Source of the DNA: CAIZGX01 sp044354975
Lineage (GTDB): Bacteria > Bacteroidota > Bacteroidia > Flavobacteriales_D > Sanyastnellaceae
DNA length: 64,000 bases
Reading direction: 5' to 3'
Assembly: GCA_044354975.1 (NCBI GenBank)
Contig: JBIKZA010000003.1
Span: 3,234 to 67,233 of the forward strand
This document shows, one piece after another, positions 42,398-51,200 of this stretch. The stretch's first letter is position 1; every line of letters begins with the position of its first letter. A program made the translations under genes and the position numbers. A model generated the notes under the pieces. The model saw only the letters and a program-made list of their open reading frames with translations. It was not told where the DNA came from and did no database searches.

Positions 42398-42883
42398 TTA
42401 CTTCTTCAATTTGAGCAATTGCTCATGCACTTCTTGTTCATCTCCATCGGCATAATTGTTATGTTGCCAAACAATTTTCCCTGTTCCATCTACTAAAAAA
42501 GTGTGAGGAACATTGTTCACACCCATGGCCTGAGCGAATTGCTTGTTGCTGTCCAATAAAATTTCATAAGGCCACATAACGCTGCTTACATAAGGTGCCA
42601 CGCGCATAGCAGAGCGCTGATCATCAATGGATACTGCAATAATTTTAACTCCTGTTTCTGCTTGCCATTGTTCATATAATTCCAGATAATTGTTCAACTC
42701 TTTTTTACAAGGACTGCACCAAGTGGCCCAGAAACAGATGAGTGTGGGTTTTCCATCTTGTGCAAGATTGGCTGTATTAATTGTTTTTCCGTTTAGATCC
42801 TTTAGCGAGATACTCGGAAGTTTTTCTTGAGCAGATAACCCAAAGGAGATGGCCAAGAAGAAAAGTGAAATAGAAAGGCGCAT
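42398..42883 (-). CDS. TlpA family thiol-disulfide oxidoreductase
   Basis: A 161-residue exported thioredoxin-fold protein. A signal peptide (MRLSISLFFLAISFGLSA, then Q) precedes the redoxin fold with active site WATWCSPCKKEL, the cis-Pro region NNVPHTFLVDGTG, and a terminal helix. TlpA/ResA-like proteins reduce disulfides outside the cytoplasm, for example in cytochrome c maturation. It stands alone, with terminators on both sides. Confidence 0.93.
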   Translation of the reverse strand: MRLSISLFFLAISFGLSAQEKLPSISLKDLNGKTINTANLAQDGKPTLICFWATWCSPCKKELNNYLELYEQWQAETGVKIIAVSIDDQRSAMRVAPYVSSVMWPYEILLDSNKQFAQAMGVNNVPHTFLVDGTGKIVWQHNNYADGDEQEVHEQLLKLKK

Positions 42884-42935
42884 AAAATATTTTTTTTAAA
42901 AGTAGAAAACTTTAGCCAATGACTGTACCAAAAAA

Positions 42936-42960
42936 AAGAGCCGACGCATCGTCGGCTCTT
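42936..42960 (-). terminator. Strong terminator after the secreted thioredoxin-like protein
   Basis: A perfect 11-bp stem (aagagccgacg / cgtcggctctt) with loop cat and a T-run on the minus strand, 20 bases beyond the stop of the 42981-44498 gene. Confidence 0.92.
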
Positions 42961-42980
42961 CTTCCTTGAAAAAATCAAGA

Positions 42981-44498
42981 TTATTTTACAGAAACACGAA
43001 CAGTGTTCACCGTTCCGTTGATCGTTACATTCAACATGTAAACACCAGCAGAAAGGTTAGAAACATCTATACGTGAAGTGTAGTTTCCAGCAGCTTGACT
43101 ACCTACGTATTCAGTCATTACGCGCTCACCAAGAACGTTGATAACGTCAACTGTAACAACGCTGTTGTTAGTTAAACCGTAAGCAACATTGATGAAATCA
43201 TTTGCAGGGTTAGGATAAACGCTAACACCAGCAGAAAGATTAACTTCTTCGATACCTACTACAGTGTTTACGTTTGAAGGAGCAGCAGCTTCTGCGAAAT
43301 CGTAAGATCCATCATAGTTCCACAATGAAGAGAATGTAGCACCTGCATCGTTTACTGTTGTAACGTAAAAGTGACCGTTTACAGCAGCACCCCATTGCAT
43401 GTCATAGAAACCATCACCGTATGCATCAGTAGCAGTGAAAGTGTAACAACCAGTTGATGGAAGGTAAACGTCAACAATTTTAGTTGAATTGTCTGCAGGA
43501 AGTGGAGCAGCACTGTAATCAGCAGAAGCTACAACGGTTCCAGCATCGTCCGTGATAGACCAAGAAGACTCTTCTGGGTAACGGTCAAATAAGATATCAA
43601 GTTTAACGTGAGTTGTACCATCAGCAGCAAATGCGATAGGAGCTGTAGTAGCGTTGTTTGAAGTGTTGTCATCAGCAGAAGTGATGCTCACGTTCAAATT
43701 AGTAGCACCAGTGATTGCAACAGAACCAACGTTAACAGTTGCTACAGCATAAGTAGACAAGTTACCAGTCCAGTTGTATACTAACGGAGCAGTACCACCA
43801 GTTACAGTGATAGTACAAGCAGTTAATGCAGAAGTACCGTTGTTTTGGATAGTAACAGCAACATCAACGTTTCCGCAAGTAGCAAGGTCTCCATCATAGC
43901 TTAACATTGATGGGTCATTGTTTTGGAAAGCTGGAGGAGGACACTCTTGAAGAGTAGCATATAAACCAGCACCATCTAATTGACCAACTTCAGTTACAAT
44001 GCGGTTAGGGCAAATGCGATATACCGTTGGGTAGTAAGCAATAGCATAATCGTCATTGATTGTTCCAGCCAAAGCAGTTGCTGGGTTAGCAATAGGGAAA
44101 TCAATTGGAGTTCCAGTTGGGTTTAACCAGTTACCTTGAGTGTTGCTTCCAGTACCAGCGATGTCAGCTGCAGTAGTAGCACCGTCACCGTCAATCCAGA
44201 TTACCATAACCTCATCAGTAGTTGCAGCAGATACTCCAGGAGCACCAGCAGGACCGTGGTTGATGTACAAGTCATCCAATGCACCAGAAAGGTGGAAGTT
44301 CCAACATGGTCCGCACCATGTTGCAGATACATCAAGATATACAGTATATCCTTGATCTAAGTAGTTGTACAAGTTGTGTGAAACACCAAATTGGTCAGTG
44401 ATTGTGAAATCTTGACCAAATGATCCAGCAGGCAACTGAGCGAAAGACATTGTTGACGACATTACGGCAACAACCATCAATAGTAGAGCTTTTTTCAT
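42981..44498 (-). CDS. Secreted thioredoxin-like protein with a type A type IX sorting domain
   Basis: A 505-residue protein with signal peptide (MKKALLLMVVAVMSSTMSFA, then Q). Residues about 25-190 form a redoxin/thioredoxin domain with active site TWCGPCW (Cys62, Cys65) and cis-Pro-like YPTVYRICPN. A CARDB-like and other beta-sandwich regions follow (about 195-410), and the C terminus (SVYPNPANDFINVAYG...AGVYMLNVTING) is a type A sorting domain. It is thus predicted to place a CxxC oxidoreductase outside the outer membrane. Monocistronic, with a strong terminator. Confidence 0.92.
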   Translation of the reverse strand: MKKALLLMVVAVMSSTMSFAQLPAGSFGQDFTITDQFGVSHNLYNYLDQGYTVYLDVSATWCGPCWNFHLSGALDDLYINHGPAGAPGVSAATTDEVMVIWIDGDGATTAADIAGTGSNTQGNWLNPTGTPIDFPIANPATALAGTINDDYAIAYYPTVYRICPNRIVTEVGQLDGAGLYATLQECPPPAFQNNDPSMLSYDGDLATCGNVDVAVTIQNNGTSALTACTITVTGGTAPLVYNWTGNLSTYAVATVNVGSVAITGATNLNVSITSADDNTSNNATTAPIAFAADGTTHVKLDILFDRYPEESSWSITDDAGTVVASADYSAAPLPADNSTKIVDVYLPSTGCYTFTATDAYGDGFYDMQWGAAVNGHFYVTTVNDAGATFSSLWNYDGSYDFAEAAAPSNVNTVVGIEEVNLSAGVSVYPNPANDFINVAYGLTNNSVVTVDVINVLGERVMTEYVGSQAAGNYTSRIDVSNLSAGVYMLNVTINGTVNTVRVSVK

Positions 44499-44569
44499 GT
44501 GATTAAATTATTAATAGGTTTACTTTAGGGCAACGAATATAAAGAAATATTTCGCCCAAATACTTTTTA

Positions 44570-44577
44570 TATCTTTG
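44570..44577 (+). promoter_or_regulatory. -7 box four bases before the 237-residue secreted protein
   Basis: TATCTTTG matches TAnnTTTG and ends four bases before the ATG at 44582. Confidence 0.55.
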
Positions 44578-44581
44578 GAAC

Positions 44582-45295
44582 ATGAAAAAAAATATTCTCT
44601 TTTTTGGATTCGCGCTCTCTTTCCTAGGTATGTCGGCGCAAAGTATTGAATTAGTAAATCCTGTTGTTCAGGTTAACGCAACTGCTGCTACACTTACAGG
44701 GGCAGGTGAAATGGTTGCCGAATGGCCCGTAACAAACATTTCTGATGCTCAGATTTCTGTAAAATGCAGCAGAAGTGTAATTGCTGAAGTTGCAGGTACT
44801 TCGAATTATTTCTGTTGGGGAGTTTGTTATGGAGAAACAACAAACGTTTCCCTTCTATCGCAGACTATTTTGGCAAGTGATACCAACCATACCTTTTACG
44901 CCCACTACAAGCCATTAGGCAATCCAGGCGAAACGCGAATTACCTATTGCTTTTTCAATACAGCTAATACCGCTGATCAAGCTTGTCAGACCGTTAGTTT
45001 TTGCTACGAGTCGACTTGTGAAATTGGAATTGAGGAGTCAAAAGGTTCAAAACTTCAACTTTCAGGAAGTAATCCGATAACAGGATTGACTTTCATGAAT
45101 TATTCAATGCCAGCAGGCGAAAATGAGGGTCGCTTGATTATCACAAACCCCCAAGGTAAAATCGTGAAAACATCGACGGTGAGAGGTAATTCCGGAAGTA
45201 TCTTACTCAATGCACAAGATTATGCAGCTGGAGTATATCAATTTACATTATTGACTTCAAAAGGAAAGGAGACCCTCAGAGTAGTTGTAGAATAA
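44582..45295 (+). CDS. Secreted protein with a type A type IX sorting domain
   Basis: A 237-residue exported protein with signal peptide (MKKNILFFGFALSFLGMSA, then Q), a Cys-containing beta-sandwich domain (about 20-155, with YFCWGVCYGE and STCEIG) and a C-terminal sorting-domain-like region (about 160-237, GRLIITNPQGKIVKT and AAGVYQFTLLTSKG). The usual YPNP block is replaced by SGSNPITG. Function unknown. A terminator follows that overlaps the promoter region of maeB. Confidence 0.82.
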   Translation: MKKNILFFGFALSFLGMSAQSIELVNPVVQVNATAATLTGAGEMVAEWPVTNISDAQISVKCSRSVIAEVAGTSNYFCWGVCYGETTNVSLLSQTILASDTNHTFYAHYKPLGNPGETRITYCFFNTANTADQACQTVSFCYESTCEIGIEESKGSKLQLSGSNPITGLTFMNYSMPAGENEGRLIITNPQGKIVKTSTVRGNSGSILLNAQDYAAGVYQFTLLTSKGKETLRVVVE

Positions 45296-45317
45296 TTCAA
45301 TAAAGATTTAAGCAAGG

Positions 45318-45340
45318 ACAACCTCGAATTTCGAGGTTGT
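45318..45340 (+). terminator. Terminator before maeB
   Basis: A perfect 10-bp stem (acaacctcga / tcgaggttgt) with loop att is followed by a short T-rich run. Its end adjoins the -7 box of maeB. Confidence 0.85.
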
Positions 45341-45342
45341 TT

Positions 45343-45350
45343 TATTTTTG
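45343..45350 (+). promoter_or_regulatory. -7 box for maeB-ruvA-sprA
   Basis: TATTTTTG is an exact match and lies 18 bases before the ATG at 45369. The expected -33 position falls inside the terminator stem, where no good TTG is seen. Confidence 0.5.
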
Positions 45351-45368
45351 CAAACTCAAAGAAAGAAC

Positions 45369-47648
45369 ATGAAGCAAATAAAGAAGAAAGAGGCGTTAGA
45401 TTATCACGAGTTAGGGAGGAAAGGGAAGTTAGAAATAGTACCTACGAAGCCATACAGCACACAGCGAGATTTGGCAATGGCCTATTCTCCTGGAGTTGCT
45501 GAACCCGTTAAGGCCATAGCCGCGAATATTGACGATGTATACAAATACACAGGCAAGGGGAATTTAGTTGCGGTTATATCCAATGGAACAGCTATTCTAG
45601 GACTTGGAAATCTAGGTCCGGAGGCGAGTAAACCCGTGATGGAAGGAAAAGGGATGCTCTTCAAAATATTTGCAGATATCGATTCCATTGATATCGAAAT
45701 GAAGGCCACTGAAGTGGATGATTTCGTAAATACGGTTATCAACATCAGTCCAACTTTCGGCGGAATAAACTTGGAAGATATTAAAGCTCCTGAGGCATTT
45801 GAGATTGAGGAGCGATTGAGAGAAGCGTTGGACATTCCAATTATGCACGACGACCAGCACGGTACAGCAATTATTTCTAGCGCTGCCCTGTTAAACGCCT
45901 TGGAAATTGCCGGAAAGAATTTAAGTGAAATAAAAATAGTAGTGAGTGGAGCCGGCGCAGCTGCGTTAAGCTGTCTAAACACCATGATTGGCCTAGGCTT
46001 GAATCCAGCGAATATTCGTATGTTCGATTCAAAGGGACTCATCAACATTTCGCGTGAAGATATCGACCATAGAAAGAGAAGATATGCGGTTGATTCGAAT
46101 GAGAAGTCCATGGCTGAAGCGTTGATTAATGCAGACGTGTTTTTAGGTCTTTCACAAGGGAATATTGTTTCTCCAGACATGGTGAAATCAATGGCAAGTA
46201 ATCCAGTTGTTTTTGCTTTGGCAAATCCAGATCCGGAAATCCCATATGAAGAGGCAATGGCCGCTCGACCAGATGTAATTATGGCTACCGGAAGAAGTGA
46301 TCATCCGAACCAAGTCAATAACGTTCTCGGATTTCCATTTATATTCAGAGGTGCCTTGGATGTTCGCGCAACGAAAATTAACGACGCCATGAAATTGGCT
46401 GCTGTTAAGGCTTTAGCAGATCTTGCCAAATCGACTGTTCCGGAAGAGGTAATGGAAGCATACCATATTACTAGCCTTTCCTTCGGAAAAGATTATATTA
46501 TTCCAAAGCCAAATGACCCACGTTTATTGGTAGCTGTTTCAACAGCCGTGGCAAAGGCAGCCATAGAAAGTGGAGTTGCTAAAAATCCAATCACAGATTG
46601 GGATGCTTACGCAAATGAATTATTAGGTAGAATGGGACGCGACAATGCCCTAACCAGAGGTATTTCAGCGCGCGCTAGAAAAGATAAAAAACGTGTTGTA
46701 TTTGCTGAAGGTGATAATCCGAAAATTCTGAAAGCTGCGGAGCAAGCTAAGGATGACGGAATTGCAATTCCAATATTATTGGGAGAAGAATCAAAAATAC
46801 GAGAACTAATTCGTGAGTTTGATTTGGATTTGGCAGAGGTAGAAATTATTGATCCGCGTCTTGATTCTCACAAAGCAGAACGCGAGAAGTATGGCGAGTT
46901 TTTCTATCAAAAGAGAATGCGCAAGGGTATTACCAAAACCGAGGCCACTCGAATCATGCGTGAAAGAAATTACTTCGGCGCAATGATGGTGGAAACGGGT
47001 GTTGCAGACGCAATGATATCGGGAATGACACGCAATTACGCAAAAGTTATTCGTCCCGGATTAGAAACCATTGGCACAGCGAAGGACATAAAAACAGTAT
47101 GCGGAATGTACATTGTTCAAACCCCAAAAGGCCCCATGTTTTTCGCCGATACAACCGTGAATAGAGATCCAACGGCCGAACAATTAGTAGATATTACCCT
47201 ATTGGTGGCAGACGCAGTATCCAAGATGAAAATCGCACCAAGAATTGCGATGTTGAGTTATTCAAACTTTGGTTCTTCTCACGGCTCAGATCCAGAGAAA
47301 GTAGCCAAAGCAGTTTCAATACTTCATCACAATCATCCACATCTTATTGTAGATGGAGAGATTCAAGCGAATTTTGCTCTTAATGCCGAGATGAGAAAAG
47401 AGAATTTTCCCTTTTCGAAATTGGCAGACTCGAAAGTTAACACACTTATTTTCCCAAACCTTTCTGCCGGAAATATCAGCTACAAAATTCTTCAAGAAGT
47501 TGCAGGAATGGAAGTGATAGGTCCGATTTTATTGGGAATGAAAAGGAGTTATCATATCTTGCAAATGGGATGCTCTGTGCGAGAAATTGTGAACATGGTT
47601 CGTGTTGCAGTGGTTGATGCTCAAGCCAAAGGAACCTTAAACAGATAA
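45369..47648 (+). CDS. maeB: NADP-dependent malic enzyme (malic enzyme plus phosphotransacetylase-like domain)
   Basis: Decarboxylates malate to pyruvate with NADP reduction. The 759-residue protein has malic N-terminal motifs (YSPGVAEP, GLGNLGPEASKPVMEGK), the NAD(P)-binding domain (VVSGAGAAALSCLN, about 190), and from about 430 a phosphate acetyltransferase-like C-terminal domain (PTAEQLVDITLLVADAV) that in this family binds acetyl-CoA as a regulator. The start at 45369 lies just after the promoter. It begins an operon continued by ruvA, one base apart. Confidence 0.96.
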   Translation: MKQIKKKEALDYHELGRKGKLEIVPTKPYSTQRDLAMAYSPGVAEPVKAIAANIDDVYKYTGKGNLVAVISNGTAILGLGNLGPEASKPVMEGKGMLFKIFADIDSIDIEMKATEVDDFVNTVINISPTFGGINLEDIKAPEAFEIEERLREALDIPIMHDDQHGTAIISSAALLNALEIAGKNLSEIKIVVSGAGAAALSCLNTMIGLGLNPANIRMFDSKGLINISREDIDHRKRRYAVDSNEKSMAEALINADVFLGLSQGNIVSPDMVKSMASNPVVFALANPDPEIPYEEAMAARPDVIMATGRSDHPNQVNNVLGFPFIFRGALDVRATKINDAMKLAAVKALADLAKSTVPEEVMEAYHITSLSFGKDYIIPKPNDPRLLVAVSTAVAKAAIESGVAKNPITDWDAYANELLGRMGRDNALTRGISARARKDKKRVVFAEGDNPKILKAAEQAKDDGIAIPILLGEESKIRELIREFDLDLAEVEIIDPRLDSHKAEREKYGEFFYQKRMRKGITKTEATRIMRERNYFGAMMVETGVADAMISGMTRNYAKVIRPGLETIGTAKDIKTVCGMYIVQTPKGPMFFADTTVNRDPTAEQLVDITLLVADAVSKMKIAPRIAMLSYSNFGSSHGSDPEKVAKAVSILHHNHPHLIVDGEIQANFALNAEMRKENFPFSKLADSKVNTLIFPNLSAGNISYKILQEVAGMEVIGPILLGMKRSYHILQMGCSVREIVNMVRVAVVDAQAKGTLNR

Positions 47649-47649
47649 T

Positions 47650-48240
47650 ATGCTATACTCGTTAACAGGACAACTCATCGAGAAATCACCGGTGCATGTC
47701 GTAATCAATTGCAACGGCGTGGGCTATTTTCTAAACATTAGTTTGGCCACCTATTCTGCCCTTCCAAACAACGGTGAGGTCATGCTTTACACGCACTTGC
47801 ATGTAAATGGCAACGACTATTCCTTGGTGCTCTACGGATTTTATTCAGATCAAGAAAAGGAACTGTTTAAGAAATTGGTTAGTGTAAGCGGTGTTGGTCC
47901 GAATACGGCTAGAATGGTGCTTTCAAGTTTGAATGTAAACGAGTTAATTCAAGTAATCGCCAGTAAGGACCTTCCTTCCTTGAAGAGAATCAAAGGTATT
48001 GGTGAAAAAACGGCCGAGAGAATTCTTGTCGATCTTCACAACAAAGTGGGAAAGACCGATGGAACGTTTGTTGAAAAAGTTGGAGAGCTGCACAATACAA
48101 CTCGCCAAGATGCGTTAGTGGCACTGTCCCAATTGGGCCTAGACAAAACCAAAACTGAAAAAATGTTGGATAAAATTCTTCTAACAAATGGCGAATTGCC
48201 ATTGGAAGATCTTATTAAACAGGTATTGAAACAGATATAG
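47650..48240 (+). CDS. ruvA: Holliday junction branch migration protein RuvA
   Basis: RuvA binds Holliday junctions and loads RuvB. The 196-residue protein has an N-terminal OB fold (GQLIEKSPVHVVINCNGVGY), two helix-hairpin-helix motifs (VSGVGPNTARMVL and IKGIGEKTAERILVDL), and a C-terminal RuvB-binding domain. Placement directly before sprA is a typical Flavobacteriia arrangement. Four bases separate it from the sprA start. Confidence 0.96.
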   Translation: MLYSLTGQLIEKSPVHVVINCNGVGYFLNISLATYSALPNNGEVMLYTHLHVNGNDYSLVLYGFYSDQEKELFKKLVSVSGVGPNTARMVLSSLNVNELIQVIASKDLPSLKRIKGIGEKTAERILVDLHNKVGKTDGTFVEKVGELHNTTRQDALVALSQLGLDKTKTEKMLDKILLTNGELPLEDLIKQVLKQI

Positions 48241-48244
48241 CATT

Positions 48245-51200
48245 GTGAAAGAAGTTGTCCTCCGCCTCCTATCAAGAGCCATTTTCGTAATGGCCCTTTG
48301 CGTTTCTGGTTGGTTGGCGTGGGCGAATACATCTGTTCAAACAAGAGTAATTGCTAAATCAAATCACAATTTCGTGTTTGCGCCAGATACCGTAACGCCA
48401 ATTTGGCCGAACGACGACACCCCTTCACCCAGTGAAGGCAGCGGCGGAATTGAAATTCCCCTTCCCGATAATATTCATTATTCTATTGAATACAATCCTG
48501 AAACGGGTCGTTATGAAGTTATTCAGAAAGTTGGCGACAAGTTCGATTATCGTAGACCCACGACTATGGATCGGGAGGATTTTTTAAATTTTCAACTCGA
48601 TAAAAATGTTTCCAAGTATTGGAACAAAATTAAAGACGACAAGGCTGCAGCGAACAAAGAATTTGCTCCCGTGATCAAAGTTGGCGGAGACAATTTCGAA
48701 CATATTTTCGGATCGAATGAAATTGAAATCCGCCCTCAAGGTTCGGCCGAATTAACTTTCGGTTTGAATTCTCAACGCACTGAAAACCCTCGCATTCCCG
48801 AGCGTCAAAGGAAGAACACCAACTTCAACTTCGATCAGAAAATTCAAATGAACGTCATTGGTAATATTGGTACCAAGATGAAATTAAAGGTGAATTACAA
48901 CACCGAAAGCACCTTCGATTTTGAGAACAACATGAAGGTGGAATACACCGGTGATGAAGACCAAGTCATGCGCAAAATTGAACTGGGAACCGTAGCATTG
49001 CCGCTTACTGGAAGCTTAATGCCCGGAAGCCTTGGTTTGTTCGGAGCCAAAATTGAAACGCAATGGGGAAAGCTAAAGAACACCACAATTCTTACTCAAC
49101 AAAAAGGTGAGCGTAAAGAAATCACTGTTCAAGGCGGTGCGCAAACCACACGTTTTGATATTGCAGCAGACAATTACGAAGCGAATAGACACTATTTCCT
49201 TTCAGGATTCTTTAGGGACAATTATGGCAATGCTTTAGCTTCATTGCCTGTTGTAAATAGCGGTGCGAATATTACGCGTATTGAAGTTTGGGTCGTGAAT
49301 CAACAAGCCAACACGCAAGATGTTAGAAACATTATGGCATTTACCGATTTGGGTGAGAACTCCCAATACATGGCTTCAGATTACAATAACTCTTCTCTGA
49401 TAAGCCCCGGGCAACTTCAAAATCCGGACAATGAAAACAACAACTTGTACAATGTTCTAAGTAATAATCAGAACATCTTAGATTTTTCAAATGCCAATGC
49501 CGCCATTCAAGCTTTAGGCTATGGAATGCGCCAAGGAATTCATTACGAGCGCGTAGGAAACGCCCGCAAACTGACCCCTTCCGAATACAGCTACAACGCA
49601 CGTCTAGGATTCCTTTCGTTGAAGCAGTCACTGAATAATGCCGAGGTTTTGGGGGTGTCGTACGAGTACACCTTGAACGGACAAACCTATCAGGTAGGTA
49701 CACTTTCACAAGATGGAATTGCAGCACCACAAGCCTTAATGTTGAAGATGCTAAAGTCTTCAATCACCTTGGTGAAACTAACGAATGGCGACCCTTCTCC
49801 GCTTTGGGTTAACATGATGAAGAACGTCTACAATCTCGAATCATTCGGAATTTCTCCAGAAAATTTCAGGTTAGAAGTTTGGTACAACAACCCAGCAACG
49901 GGCGTAAACATGAATTACATTCCACGAGAGCCGCTAAGTGGAAAGCTATTGCTTCAAGTCATGAATCTCGATAGAATTGATGCGCAACAAATGCCCGGGA
50001 GCGACGGATTCTTTGACTTTGTTCCGAACGCCTCAACGTCGGGTGGACTTATTGACGCTTCAACAGGAAGGGTGTTCTTTCCAGTGGTTGAGCCCTTTGG
50101 TTCGCATTTGTCTGATCAGATTTATGCTGGTTTAGGAAATACCCCCCAAGCTGCACAAGTTGTTTCACAAGTTGTTTTTCAAGCACTTTACGATTCAACA
50201 AAGACAGCTGCACAAATTGGTTTTCCTCAACTGAATCGATTCAGAATTAAAGGAGAATATCAAAGTGCTTCGGGCTCTGAAATTTCACTTAATGCGCTGA
50301 ACGTTCCCCAAGGTGCGGTTACCGTTACGGCCGGAGGTATGAGACTCGTTGAAGGAACAGATTTCACCGTGAATTATAATTTGGGAAAAGTTACCATCCT
50401 CAATGAAAGCATCATGAGTTCTGGACAACCGATAAAGGTTGCTGTAGAAAGTAACTCCATGTTTAATCTCCAATACAAGACTTTATTAGGAAGCCGATTC
50501 GATTATAAGTTTTCTGATAATCTCGCAATGGGAGCGACAATCATGAATTTGAAAGAAAGACCGCTTACTCAAAAGGTAAATGCAGGAGACGATCCTGTAA
50601 ACAACGCCATGATGGGTTTCGATATGAATTTTCAAAAAGAAGTTCCAATCATAACAAAATGGATTGATCGTATTCCCGGAATTCAAACCAAAGAAAAATC
50701 AACAGTAACGTTTAGTCTTGAAGCAGCAAAAATTTTCCCGGGTCACTCACGGGCTATTTCAAAAGATGGAAATGCATACGTCGATGATTTCGAAGGAAGT
50801 CAGAGCGTCATAGATCTTCGTTCGTTAAATCAATGGTTCCTTGCGTCAACGCCGAAATTGCAATCGACTCTTTTTCCTGAAGGAGATTTCGAAGACAGCC
50901 TAGTTTATGGCGCGAATCGAGCGCAATTATCTTGGTACATTATTGACCCGCTATTTTACAGAAACAGTTCATACACACCACCCAATATCTCTGCAGATAT
51001 ACAAAGTGATCACCGCATGCGTGAGGTGTTGGAATCTGAAGTTTTCCCCAATAGACAATTGCCCTCGGGCACACCACCCAATATTACGTGCTTAGATTTA
51101 ACCTACTACCCAGAGGAAAGGGGTATGTATAATTATGAATTACCGAATGGTTATTCGGGACGAACGTCCGGATTGAATGACAGCGGAACATTGAAAGATC

